Source: Gryllotalpicola daejeonensis (GTDB lineage: Bacteria > Actinomycetota > Actinomycetes > Actinomycetales > Microbacteriaceae). Taken from it: a stretch of DNA of 64,000 nucleotides. The notes under the pieces are model-generated. The model worked only from the letters and a program-made list of their open reading frames with translations, was not told where the DNA came from and did not search any database. The translations under genes and the position numbers were made by a program. The stretch spans positions 2,542,001-2,606,000 of the forward strand of contig NZ_BAABBV010000001.1 in the NCBI RefSeq assembly GCF_039538145.1. Direction: 5' to 3'. Each line of letters starts with the position of its first letter. Positions within the stretch are counted from its first letter, which is position 1. Below, piece by piece: positions 43,121 through 51,700 of the stretch.

Positions 43121-43318
43121 ATGAGCGGCGAATTCATTCAACCCGCCGAAGTTGCGGAAATCACCGGACTTTCCATCGCTTCGCTTGCGCAGCTGCGCTA
43201 CGAGGGCAAGGGTCCTCGCTTCTATAAACCGACCCCACATCACGTGCTCTACAAGCGTGCCGAGGTGATCGCATGGCTCGAGGCAAGCGCTCGCAGCACG
43301 ACAGCAGCACAGGTCTAG
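43121..43318 (+). CDS. Excisionase-like HTH_17 protein
   Basis: This is a 65-residue protein with a winged helix-turn-helix of the MerR/excisionase type: FIQPAEVAEITGLSIASLAQLRYEGKGPRFYKP, then VLYKRAEVIAWLEAS. Such proteins bend DNA for integrase-mediated excision. GAAGGAG lies eight bases before the ATG at 43121, and the operator palindrome is immediately upstream. The last 46 bases overlap the next gene in another frame. It is the first gene of the rightward unit. Confidence 0.85.
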   Translation: MSGEFIQPAEVAEITGLSIASLAQLRYEGKGPRFYKPTPHHVLYKRAEVIAWLEASARSTTAAQV

Positions 43319-44106
43319 ATCTACCCCGGGTGACCGCGCGCTCGCGCTCGACCGCAGATGCTCGGATGCGCGAGTTGCTCGGGGAGGTCGACTCCATGCG
43401 CGATCTCGTGCGTTCCCACATCTGGGATCCGGCCGATGACGTTGACGTTGTGCTTCAGTCGGTGCGCGAAATCGTATGGCGCATCAGCGCGAGATATGAC
43501 CCAACCCGTGGCTCACCTCACGAGTTCGTGTTTGGCATTACCCGCAACGTGCTCCGCCAGTGGCTGCATGCGCGCCCATCTCGGCCAGATGCGCTTCCTG
43601 ACAACCTGGATGCACTCGCCACTGCCGACTCCCTTGCAGTGCTGGAGCGTCGCTTCGAGGCCGGGCGTTGGACGTCGATGGTCGCCAAACACGTCGGAGA
43701 GAAGGAGTGGGCCGCAGTCGTCGATCTGATGCTGAGCACGGACGGCACCAAAGCTGTAGCCGCTCGCCATGAGCTGCGCCCCGCCGCGCTGGCAAGACTC
43801 CGGCACCGCGTGTACCTAACCACATACACGGTGCGAGGCGCGCTCAGCGCCGCGGACGCCGGTCTCCCGATCACGCCCGCCGTGCTACTTGAGTGCGTCC
43901 CTGACGATGGCCGACTACGTGAGGTGGCGACTTTCCCTGGCCAGGATGCTGACGCGATCGCGAGCGCATTTCACATCCACCCCGGCCGGGCGCGCGCCGA
44001 GATCGCGACCCTCAAGCGGTTGCTCGGCATTGCGCAGGGCGTCTTACGCGCAGAGCGGGCGGCGTGGGCCTACCGCATCGAGTCCAGAGGAAGGAGCACG
44101 CAATGA
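43273..44106 (+). CDS. Sigma-70-like (ECF region 2-type) protein
   Basis: This is a 277-residue protein. Residues about 55-105 (DDVDVVLQSVREIVWRISARYDPTRGSPHEFVFGITRNVLRQWLHAR) resemble region 2 of ECF sigma factors; the later part has two helix-turn-helix-like stretches (TKAVAARHELRPAALARLRHRV and DAIASAFHIHPGRARAEIATLKRLL). It may activate transfer genes of the element. The ATG at 43273 has GAGG seven bases upstream and makes a 46-base out-of-frame overlap with xis; a GTG at 43330 would avoid it. The stop overlaps the next ATG by four bases. Function is inferred from fold similarity only. Confidence 0.6.
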   Translation: MARGKRSQHDSSTGLDLPRVTARSRSTADARMRELLGEVDSMRDLVRSHIWDPADDVDVVLQSVREIVWRISARYDPTRGSPHEFVFGITRNVLRQWLHARPSRPDALPDNLDALATADSLAVLERRFEAGRWTSMVAKHVGEKEWAAVVDLMLSTDGTKAVAARHELRPAALARLRHRVYLTTYTVRGALSAADAGLPITPAVLLECVPDDGRLREVATFPGQDADAIASAFHIHPGRARAEIATLKRLLGIAQGVLRAERAAWAYRIESRGRSTQ

Positions 44107-44564
44107 CTGAGCAAGAGGAACAGCCGGGGCTGATCTCACTCGCTGATGAGGCATACGAGGCGATCAGGGCGATCAATCACCTCACCATCAACGCGAGCTC
44201 AGTGCCGGCGCCCGTGGCCTATCGCGTGCTTGGAAACTTGAAGATGGCACTCGGGTGCGGCGCCGAGCAGGCGCTGAATCAGCTTGGCGGACGGCTCGCG
44301 GAATCCCTCGATGACTTTGATCTCACAGAGGACGACGAGAGGCGAAACGCGGCCGCGAGCGTCGCTGAAGCTCTCGACAACTTGCACGCAGCCGCAGCGC
44401 TGGCATCAAGCGTTGGAAGCTATCTGGCAGCTGCGCAAAGCGCGATCGCGGGCCAGGGTCACCGCGGCAGGCTGCGTGAGTCTGGAACGTCCCCACGCGA
44501 CGCTCGAGGCAGCCGCTGTTGTAGACCGAGCGCCGCCTCGGCTTCCTTCTCGAGGGTGCAATAA
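44103..44564 (+). CDS. Conserved-type element protein of unknown function
   Basis: This is a 153-residue protein, mostly helical, starting MTEQEEQPGLISLADEAYEAIRAINHLT and continuing PVAYRVLGNLKMALGCGAEQALNQLGGRLAESL. Its C-terminus turns into a Ser/Arg-rich low-complexity stretch. Proteins of this look accompany relaxases in actinobacterial integrative elements, but no function is known to me. The ATG overlaps the sigma-like gene stop (ATGA), so it is in the same operon. A terminator follows 13 bases after the stop. Confidence 0.65.
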   Translation: MTEQEEQPGLISLADEAYEAIRAINHLTINASSVPAPVAYRVLGNLKMALGCGAEQALNQLGGRLAESLDDFDLTEDDERRNAAASVAEALDNLHAAAALASSVGSYLAAAQSAIAGQGHRGRLRESGTSPRDARGSRCCRPSAASASFSRVQ

Positions 44565-44576
44565 GTAAGCCAGACC

Positions 44577-44602
44577 ACCCGCCCCCTTCGAGGGGTGGGT
44601 TT
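44577..44602 (+). terminator. Terminator after the xis operon
   Basis: ACCCGCCCC pairs with GGGGTGGGT (one G-T pair) around CTTCGA, followed by TTTCC. It ends the xis / sigma-like / 44103 transcript. Confidence 0.75.
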
Positions 44603-44681
44603 CCTTGCCGGTGCATGACGGCGATTGCGCGGCAGTTGCGCAGCTCTCGTCGAAGTCGGTGGCGAGACGCACACTAGGGCC

Positions 44682-45179
44682 GTGACGAACAGACCGTTCA
44701 GATCCTGGCAGTACAGAGCTTCTGACAGGGAAGCGCTCGAGCTCTGCCGCGAGTGGATGGTCTATCTCGGAGCCGGCCAAACGATGCTGACGTTGAGAGC
44801 AGGCCGGCAGGTGTGCGACTTGTACAGCTCGGCGTACCTGGCGTGGGTGTTCAATCGCCACGGCAACCTCGAGGACGAGTACGTCGAACATGCCGCCGCG
44901 AGTGCAGCGGTCGACGGTCGCGAGGCCATCATCTTCGTCCGAGGCGGCATTTTACCCACCGCCTACTACCGGGCTGATGACCTCGGCGTGGCACTTCTTC
45001 GTTTCGATTCCTATGACGGTGACTTGTTCGGCGGCAACGCTCGGGGCCATGAGCTGTGCGTCGGCGGTATGGTGTCCGACCGGCGGTCGAGTCAAGCGAT
45101 CAACGCAGCTCGACAGCAGACCGATCCCGATTCGCAAGCGCTGCCGGGCCAGCGGCCACGGCACTTGCCGCGCTGGTGA
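44682..45179 (+). CDS. Mrr/restriction-endonuclease-like protein, degenerate, low confidence
   Basis: This is a 165-residue product. The start RSWQYRASDREALELCREWMVYLGAG and later VDGREAIIFVRGGILPTAYYRADDLGVALLRFDSYDG recall the Mrr-type endonuclease-like proteins common in Actinobacteria (helix EWMRYLG, then 'GGY' and VALFRFD motifs). The catalytic D..ExK strand is not clear: the region that should hold it reads TLRAGRQVCDLYSSAY. It may be a decayed or non-catalytic form. The GTG at 44682 is used. The last 80 bases overlap the 3' end of the convergent relaxase gene, and the product there (RQQTDPDSQALPGQRPRHLPRW) looks like read-through of unrelated sequence. Confidence 0.45.
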   Translation: MTNRPFRSWQYRASDREALELCREWMVYLGAGQTMLTLRAGRQVCDLYSSAYLAWVFNRHGNLEDEYVEHAAASAAVDGREAIIFVRGGILPTAYYRADDLGVALLRFDSYDGDLFGGNARGHELCVGGMVSDRRSSQAINAARQQTDPDSQALPGQRPRHLPRW

Positions 45180-47832
45180 GCTCCGCCATCGCCGCTGTCC
45201 TCGACTTCGCGATGGTCTCCTCGATGCCTCCCCGCCGCATCGTCTCGGCCAACTGCGCGCGAGCCGAAGCATCGGTCGAGGCAATCACCACCGTCGCGTT
45301 TTGATGCTTGCCGCGTGTGAGCCCGACGTAGAGGCCGGCTGAGTCGACTCCCGGGCCGACGAGCGAGCGGTCGGTGGTCTCACCTTGCACGCCATAGACG
45401 GTGGACGCATAGCCGAGATGCAGGTGTGCGGCTGCATAGCTGCGGGTGATCTTGCGCAGGTCCGACGAGTCAGACGCGGACGCCAGTACCGCGTGTTCCC
45501 GGCTGATCGACTTCACGACCCAGCTCTGCCGGTTCTGCACGTCTGCGGCGCCATCATTGCGACGCGTCTGTACGACGTCGCCGACGTAGATGATCTGTTC
45601 CGCCTGGCCGACGATCGATTGTGAAGCCCGCAGTTCGCCAGCTTCGAGACGTCGTTTCTGGATAGCTTCGCCAACTGCTTGCGCCTCGGCGTGTGTCGCG
45701 GTGACGAGGGCGAGGGTCTCGCCGTGGTGGCGACTGTTGAACCAAGCATCCGCCATCGTCTCTTGTGCGGCCGCGGCGTTATGCACCAAAGCGACGTGCC
45801 CCGTCTCGACGAGCTCGCGCGCGACGTTCTCGGCCTCGCGCGTATCAGGCTCGCGCAGTCGCCGCGTGAGGTCAGCCCAGTCCGGGTCGCTGTAGCGGTA
45901 GATCGACGTGAGCTCGATTGGCCTGGCTGCGCGGCGCCAGAAGAGCGCCATGGCGCCGGAGTGCCCGACCGGCAGCGCCTGGCGCTCGTCGCCCACAACG
46001 GCCACGTTCGCCCCGGTGCGTTCGACCACGTCGACGAGGGCGCTGGCGGCCTCGAGGTCGAGCATCCCGGCTTCATCGACGACGATGCGGTCGGTGGGAA
46101 GGATCCGGGTTCTCGCGCCGGCGTAGACACCGCCGGTCTGCGGATCGAGCTCGCCGCTCTTCAAGCGGGCCCACTTCGTGGCGCCCGTTTCATCGGTAGA
46201 CCACCGCCACCCGTAGTCGTGCAGCAACTGATGCAGCGACGATGAGGCGCTGCCCGTCTCGCGCCCCGCGACGGCCGAAGCCTTCTTCGTCGGCGCGATG
46301 ATGATCATGTTGCGCCCCTGCCGACGCAGCGCAGCGCCGGCGACCTTGAGCATCGTGGTCTTGCCGGTACCCGCCGGTCCAGAGATTGCGACGGTTCGCG
46401 ATGTGCCTGCGATCTCGGACGCAGCCTGGGTCTGGTTTGCGTCGAGTGTCTTGTCGGGACTGAGGGCGCGCGCTATCAGGTCGATGTCTCGTTGGATGAG
46501 TGGGATGCCGGGAGCGGAGAGTGCGTCGATGCGGGCGGCGAGCGTCGTCTTCAGCGTGGCAGTGTTCGTTGCCATCAGCCGCTTGACATGCGCGGGGATG
46601 TCGGGCGCTGTCAGCAACGTTACCGTGAAGGCACCGATCGCTTCCGAGGTCACCGAGTCAAGCAGCGCGTCGAGTTGGTCGCGCTCAGCAACGACGCCGG
46701 ATGATGCGAGCGCACGGATGGCGCCGGCTCGGACGTCCATGACGCTGAATCGGCCGCCCGTTCCGGTCGACCGGGTGTCGGCGTCGACGATCGCCTTCGC
46801 GGCGAGGAGCGCGAGATCGAGACTTGCGATATCGGTTGCGGTGGGCGTGACCGGGCGGCGCGCGCTTCCGAGCGCGGGGTCGATCTCTCCGATCTCGCTG
46901 CGGACGACGGCGCCCCAGTCATCCTCGTTCACTATTGTCGGCTTGTTGGGGCGGCCGGCTGCCCATGCCCACCGATCGATCTGCGTGAGCACGCCGCGGG
47001 ACGGTTCCTGCCCCGGGTGCTGCTCCTTCCACCAGGCGATGCGCGCCGCTTTGTTGGCTTCGATCTGCGCGGCGCGCTTTGACAGCGGCCGCACCAGGTG
47101 GGCAAGCTGCTCGATCTCGCCATCTGCGTTGAGCGTGAGCCCTTTCGAAGCCAGGGCACCGATCCATGCGGGGTCCGTGCGCGCGCCGAGATCCCCTTCG
47201 GCATTGACGATGTTCTGGAACCGCATCGCGACCCGTGTATCGAGGTTCGACCACCTCCCGTCCGTACCCTGCACGCGCACGTTCAGCCACAGGTGCCGGT
47301 GCTTGTGCGGGTCCAGCGATCGGGAGCGCTCATGGCGTAGCTCGACAACCTCGATCCGCTTGAGGTCCTCGCGTATTGCGCCGGCGTGGCCGCGTCGAGC
47401 ATTCAGCTCGGACTGCCAAAGCTTGACGATTCGGTCGCGCAGTCGATCCTGAAGATCCTCGTATGCCGCGTTGAGCTCGGGATCCAGCATGGCGGCAATC
47501 GAGTATGTCTTCGGCGCGTTTATCGTCGCATCCAGTACGAGGTCAGCGTCTGGCCACTCTCGGCGGGTTCCTCGGCGCTCGCCCGCCAGGGGATCGACCC
47601 CGTCGACCCAGTCGCGCAGCTGAGTTCGGGTGAGGAGATCGTCGCGAATTGCTCCGTGTTCGACGATGTACCGCGTCATCACGGCGTCTGCATAATTGGC
47701 AGCGGCTATGCCGCCGTCTGCAGTCTTTGCGGTCAGGGTTGCGTCGCAGACGCCGCCGAACGCGTAGGCGATCGCCTGCTTCACCCCTTGTGAAGCCTGC
47801 CCTCGTTTCCACCGCGCAATACCGCCCCGCAC
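45100..47832 (-). CDS. MobF-family relaxase-helicase (TraA/TrwC type)
   Basis: This is a 910-residue protein. The N-terminal relaxase starts MRGGIARWKRG; the metal-binding histidine cluster is DPHKHRHLWLN near residue 174, after VLDATINAPKTYSI near 95. The C-terminal helicase half has Walker A (SGPAGTGKTT) near 486, DE in IVVDEAGMLD near 582, then RecD-like motifs ending in GVQGETTDRSLVGPGVDSAGLYVGLTRGKH. It would nick at oriT and unwind the transferred strand. The GTG at 47832 begins the MRGG sequence common in such relaxases. It is transcribed leftward, against the neighbours, and its 3' end overlaps the 44682 ORF. Confidence 0.93.
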   Translation of the reverse strand: MRGGIARWKRGQASQGVKQAIAYAFGGVCDATLTAKTADGGIAAANYADAVMTRYIVEHGAIRDDLLTRTQLRDWVDGVDPLAGERRGTRREWPDADLVLDATINAPKTYSIAAMLDPELNAAYEDLQDRLRDRIVKLWQSELNARRGHAGAIREDLKRIEVVELRHERSRSLDPHKHRHLWLNVRVQGTDGRWSNLDTRVAMRFQNIVNAEGDLGARTDPAWIGALASKGLTLNADGEIEQLAHLVRPLSKRAAQIEANKAARIAWWKEQHPGQEPSRGVLTQIDRWAWAAGRPNKPTIVNEDDWGAVVRSEIGEIDPALGSARRPVTPTATDIASLDLALLAAKAIVDADTRSTGTGGRFSVMDVRAGAIRALASSGVVAERDQLDALLDSVTSEAIGAFTVTLLTAPDIPAHVKRLMATNTATLKTTLAARIDALSAPGIPLIQRDIDLIARALSPDKTLDANQTQAASEIAGTSRTVAISGPAGTGKTTMLKVAGAALRRQGRNMIIIAPTKKASAVAGRETGSASSSLHQLLHDYGWRWSTDETGATKWARLKSGELDPQTGGVYAGARTRILPTDRIVVDEAGMLDLEAASALVDVVERTGANVAVVGDERQALPVGHSGAMALFWRRAARPIELTSIYRYSDPDWADLTRRLREPDTREAENVARELVETGHVALVHNAAAAQETMADAWFNSRHHGETLALVTATHAEAQAVGEAIQKRRLEAGELRASQSIVGQAEQIIYVGDVVQTRRNDGAADVQNRQSWVVKSISREHAVLASASDSSDLRKITRSYAAAHLHLGYASTVYGVQGETTDRSLVGPGVDSAGLYVGLTRGKHQNATVVIASTDASARAQLAETMRRGGIEETIAKSRTAAMAELTSAASAVAAGPAALANRDRSAVELR

Positions 47833-48151
47833 ACTATGTACTTGTGCCGCGAGTGGCTGATCTCGCGCGCAAATCGCGATTTTCCACCCATGGTGCGTGC
47901 GTGCATTGCCGTGAACCTTGGTGATCTCATCTCTGGTCAGGATCGCGGTTGGAGTTCAATCAGCTGGGCTGTTCGGCCTCGTCGATGGCCTTGGCCGGCT
48001 CGTTCTTTTCTCGGGCGGGGCTCGGCCATCGCGGAAAGGTGGCGCGACTCGGCAAACCGGGTTCCTTTGATGCTGAAGCTCGCGCGGGCACAGCGGTCGC
48101 AGATCTTTGTTCGCGGGCCGACGCGGGGCGGTTAGAGCGCCGGCCCCGTGT
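47833..48151. other. Intergenic region upstream of the relaxase, oriT candidate zone
   Basis: This 319-bp gap lies before the relaxase start. It contains the palindrome AAATCGCGATTT at 47871-47882, about 40 bases before the start codon. No convincing gene is seen. For MobF systems the nick site often lies next to the relaxase gene, so this is the best place to look for oriT, but no nick consensus is recognised. Confidence 0.4.
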
Positions 48152-48161
48152 CTATGGGGCC
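48142..48161 (-). terminator. Hairpin at the end of the DUF1508 gene
   Basis: GGCCCC (48142-48147) pairs with GGGGCC (48156-48161) around an eight-base loop that includes the DUF1508 stop codon. There is no clear T-run, so its role as terminator is tentative. Confidence 0.45.
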
Positions 48162-48475
48162 GTTGCGCTGCCAGCGTTCATGCGGACATTCTCCGCGGCC
48201 CGACGAGCGCTGTCCTCGCTCGCGAACGATTCTCCGGACGCTGCGACTTTGTCACTTGAGCGCCAGGCTCGCCACCGATATTTGCCTCCTGCGTCCGTGT
48301 AAATCTCGTAGCGAGCGGAAGAGGCGCCTGCCTTGAAGGCGTTTGCGGCGCGGTCGGCGTTGTATTTGGATGCGAAGCTCTCACCGGCCCACGCGACCTG
48401 TTGGTTGTTTGCCGAGTAGAGGTGCCATGAATAGTTGCCGGGAGTGTTTGCCGAGACAACGAATCGCCATGCCAT
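48152..48475 (-). CDS. DUF1508 (YegP-like) protein
   Basis: This is a 107-residue protein with two DUF1508-type repeats: WRFVVSANTPGNYSWHLYSANNQQVAWAGESFASKYNADRAANAF (residues 3-47) and YEIYTDAGGKYRWRAWRSSDKVAASGESFASEDSARRAAENV (58-99). The fold is a small beta-rich domain pair of unknown function, seen in all kingdoms and often on mobile DNA. AAGGAGG lies eight bases before the ATG at 48475; the longer frame from 48541 is rejected. It is divergent from the RHS gene. Confidence 0.88.
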   Translation of the reverse strand: MAWRFVVSANTPGNYSWHLYSANNQQVAWAGESFASKYNADRAANAFKAGASSARYEIYTDAGGKYRWRAWRSSDKVAASGESFASEDSARRAAENVRMNAGSATAP

Positions 48476-48744
48476 GTTGCGTTCCTCCTTGAAGCACGAG
48501 CCTGACGTGTCGCCGCGAAGTGCGGCGCAGAACTCAAACATAAGGCATTCTCATCTTCACGGAATTGCGCGACACGTGCGTCGGATCGGAAGCGCATGAT
48601 CGTTGCTCGATGCGAACCAATGCCCCTGTTGTGGGGAATCCCAGACTGTTGTCTAGCGATGTGGCGTGGTCTATGAATTAGTCCAGCGAGCGATCGGCGC
48701 CTGGTGTGGGCGCTTGGGGCTCTCGCAGTGAAGCGGGAGTCGGT

Positions 48745-51700
48745 GTGGCTCGTTCAGGGTCGTTCCTTTTGTTTGCTGGCCGGCTGGGCTCGGTCGCGGC
48801 GGCTACGGCCGCGTTGCTGGTCGTGACGGTCTTGGTGCCGGGGGCCGGGGATGTCGCGTCGGCGGCGCCGAAGGCGGCGAAGCCCGCGGTGGTGACGGTG
48901 GCGCCGGATGTGGTGTCGGCGCAGGTGGATGCTCGCGCGCAGGGCAAGCGTGTGGAGGTGCTGTCGGAGCGGACGGAGACGTCGCAGACGTTCGCGAACC
49001 CGGATGGATCGTTCACGAGTGAGTCGACGGCGGGTATCTCGCGGGTGCGAGACGCGTCGGCGAAGGACGGCTGGCGGGACGTCGATCTGTCGTTGCAGAA
49101 GCGAGCCGACGGGTCGATCGCGCCGGTGTCCCCGGTGAACGATCTCGTGCTGAACCCGGGCGGTGCCGGGTCTGGGTCGTCGCCTTTGGTGTCGGTGTCG
49201 GATCGGGCGGGGACGGATTCGGTGGCGCTGTCGTGGCCGGAGGGGGATCTGCCGAAGCCGGTGATCTCCGGGGATACGGCGACGTACAAGGATGTGCGGC
49301 CGGGTCAGGACCTGGTGGTGCAGGCCACGCGCACGGGGTTCGAGCAGTCGCTGGTGTTGAAGTCGAAGCCGGCGTCGGCGGATGCGGCGAAGCTGGTGCT
49401 GCCGGTGGTCTCTCACGGCTTGTTCTTCACGTCGAAGACGAACGCCGGGGACACGGTCGTCCAGGTGACCACGAAGGCGGGGAAGGTGGTCGGTGGCCTG
49501 GGGCCAGCGGTCGTCTCTGATGCTCAGTCGGATGCCCGCACGGGCGCGCCGGAGCACACCGGCGTCGCGGCGCAGCAGGTGGAGAGCGTGGACGGGGCGC
49601 CCGCGCTGGTGGTCCAGCCGTCGCAGGAGTACCTGGATGCGGCGCAGTACCCGGTGGTGGTGGACCCGTCGGTGTCGCTGGGGTCGGACTCGGCGGATAC
49701 GTACATCGACTCGGGGTTCCCGACGACGAACTACAACGCGGCGACGCTGCTGCATGTGGGCACGTATGACAGCGGGGCGCATGTGGCGCGGGCGCTGGTG
49801 CGCTTCGATGGGGTGCCGATCTCGGGGACGCAGATCCTGTCGGCGACGCTGAACCTATGGGCGGAGCACTCATCAAGCTGCACGGCGACGCCGTTCACGA
49901 TCTACCCGGCGAACTCGGCGATCGCCTACCCGTCGATCACCTGGAACAACCAGCCGGCGATCAACACCGGCTCGACGGTGACGGCGTCCTCGGCGGCCGG
50001 CAGCAGCTGCACCGCCGCGGGCTGGGTGAGCACGAACGTGGTCACGCCCCTGCAGTACTGGGCCACCGGCGCCGCGACCACGGTGGGGCTCGAGGTGCGG
50101 GCGAGCGAGACCGCGAACGCGTCGTACAAGCGCTTCAACTCGGCGAACATGGGCGCGTACATCCCGAGCCTGACGGTCACGTACAACCACTACACGGCCG
50201 CCCCGACGTCGATGTCGGTGGCGGGGCAGTACACGGCCAGCTCGGTCCCGTACGTCTCGTCGAAGCGGCCGACGCTGCAGGCGGCGGCCACGGACCCGGA
50301 CGGGGATTCGGTGACGCTGCTGTTCGAGCTGTACAACGCGAACACGTTCGCCGCGGCCAACAAGCTCGGCACCTGCACCGTCACGGGCGGCTCCTCCGGG
50401 CATGTCTACGGGTGCTCGGTGGCGGTGGACCTGTCCGACAACACGGCGTATTTCTGGCGGGTCGGGGCCCATGACAGCCATACGACGACGTTCACGTATG
50501 CGGTGATGTACACGTTCACCACGGCGATCGCGAAGCCTGCGGCGCCGGTGATCTCGTGCCCGTCCCCGTACAGCAATGGCTCGTGGCAGCAGGCCGCGCC
50601 GGCCTCGAACGTGTCGTGCACCGTCACGACGCCGGCCTCTTCCGTGTCGTCGGCGCCGGTGAAGATCACGACGAGCGTGGACGGGGTGGCCGCGGTCTCG
50701 ACGGCGGTGACGAAGGGGTCTGCCGGGTCGGCGACGGTCTCGGTGCCGAAGACGGTCGGCGCGCACACGGTCACCGCGTACAGCTCCTCGGTGGACGCTA
50801 TCGTCTCGAGCACGGTCTCCTACTCGTTCGGGTACGGGGCGGCGTCGATCACGTCCCCATCGACGGGGTTCAAGACGGCCGACAGTGTGCACGTGGCCGC
50901 CTCCGGGCCGCCGCGAGGTGCGGCGACTGCGGTGACGGCGCAGCTGCAGTGGTCGGGTCCGGGCGTGGACTGGACGAGTGTCGGCAGCCCGACGACCGTC
51001 ACCCCGGATTCGGCGACCGCGCCGGCTGCCGCATCGTTCGACTGGGACACCACGACCGCCACCGGCGGGGACATCGACGCCCGTCAGGTGACGACCCTGC
51101 AGCTGCGGGTGCACTACGCGTACACCGGTGGCCCCACCCAGGACACGAAAGCGGTCACCGTGGTGCGCATCCCCCACGCGTTCGGCGACGGGTTCCCGAC
51201 TGCGGATGCCGGCGACGGGACCGTGGCCCTGTGGACCGGGGAGCTGAACACCTCAAGCAGCGACGTTTCGGTCACCACGGCGGCTGACAGCCTCGGGATC
51301 TCCCGCGACTTCTACTCGTACGCCGGCCCGCACACGGCCGTGAACGGCATCTTCGGACCCGGCTGGTCGGCGAGCCTTGACGGGTCCGGCCTCGGCTACG
51401 CCGGGGCGGACGTCGCGGACGAGAACGCCAAGCGCCCCACCGGCCAGGCCGCGACCGGCGCGATCATCCTCGCCGGGACCAGTGACGGGGACCTGGTCTT
51501 CGACCCGCCGTCCGGCGCCACCGGGCCGAGCCCGACCGGCGTGTACACGCCGGTGGATGACGACACCGCCCAGACCCTCACGACCCTCGCGGTGACCGGC
51601 AGCGGCGGTGTGAAGACGCTGACGGCCACCCAGCACGACGGCACGGTCACCACGTGGACGCTGTCGTCGGCCTCCGGCACCCCGACCTGGACACCCACCG

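Noticed and set aside
47836..48302. Small plus-strand open frames upstream of the relaxase
   Set aside because: They have no ribosome sites, overlap each other and the DUF1508 gene, and show no protein-like pattern.
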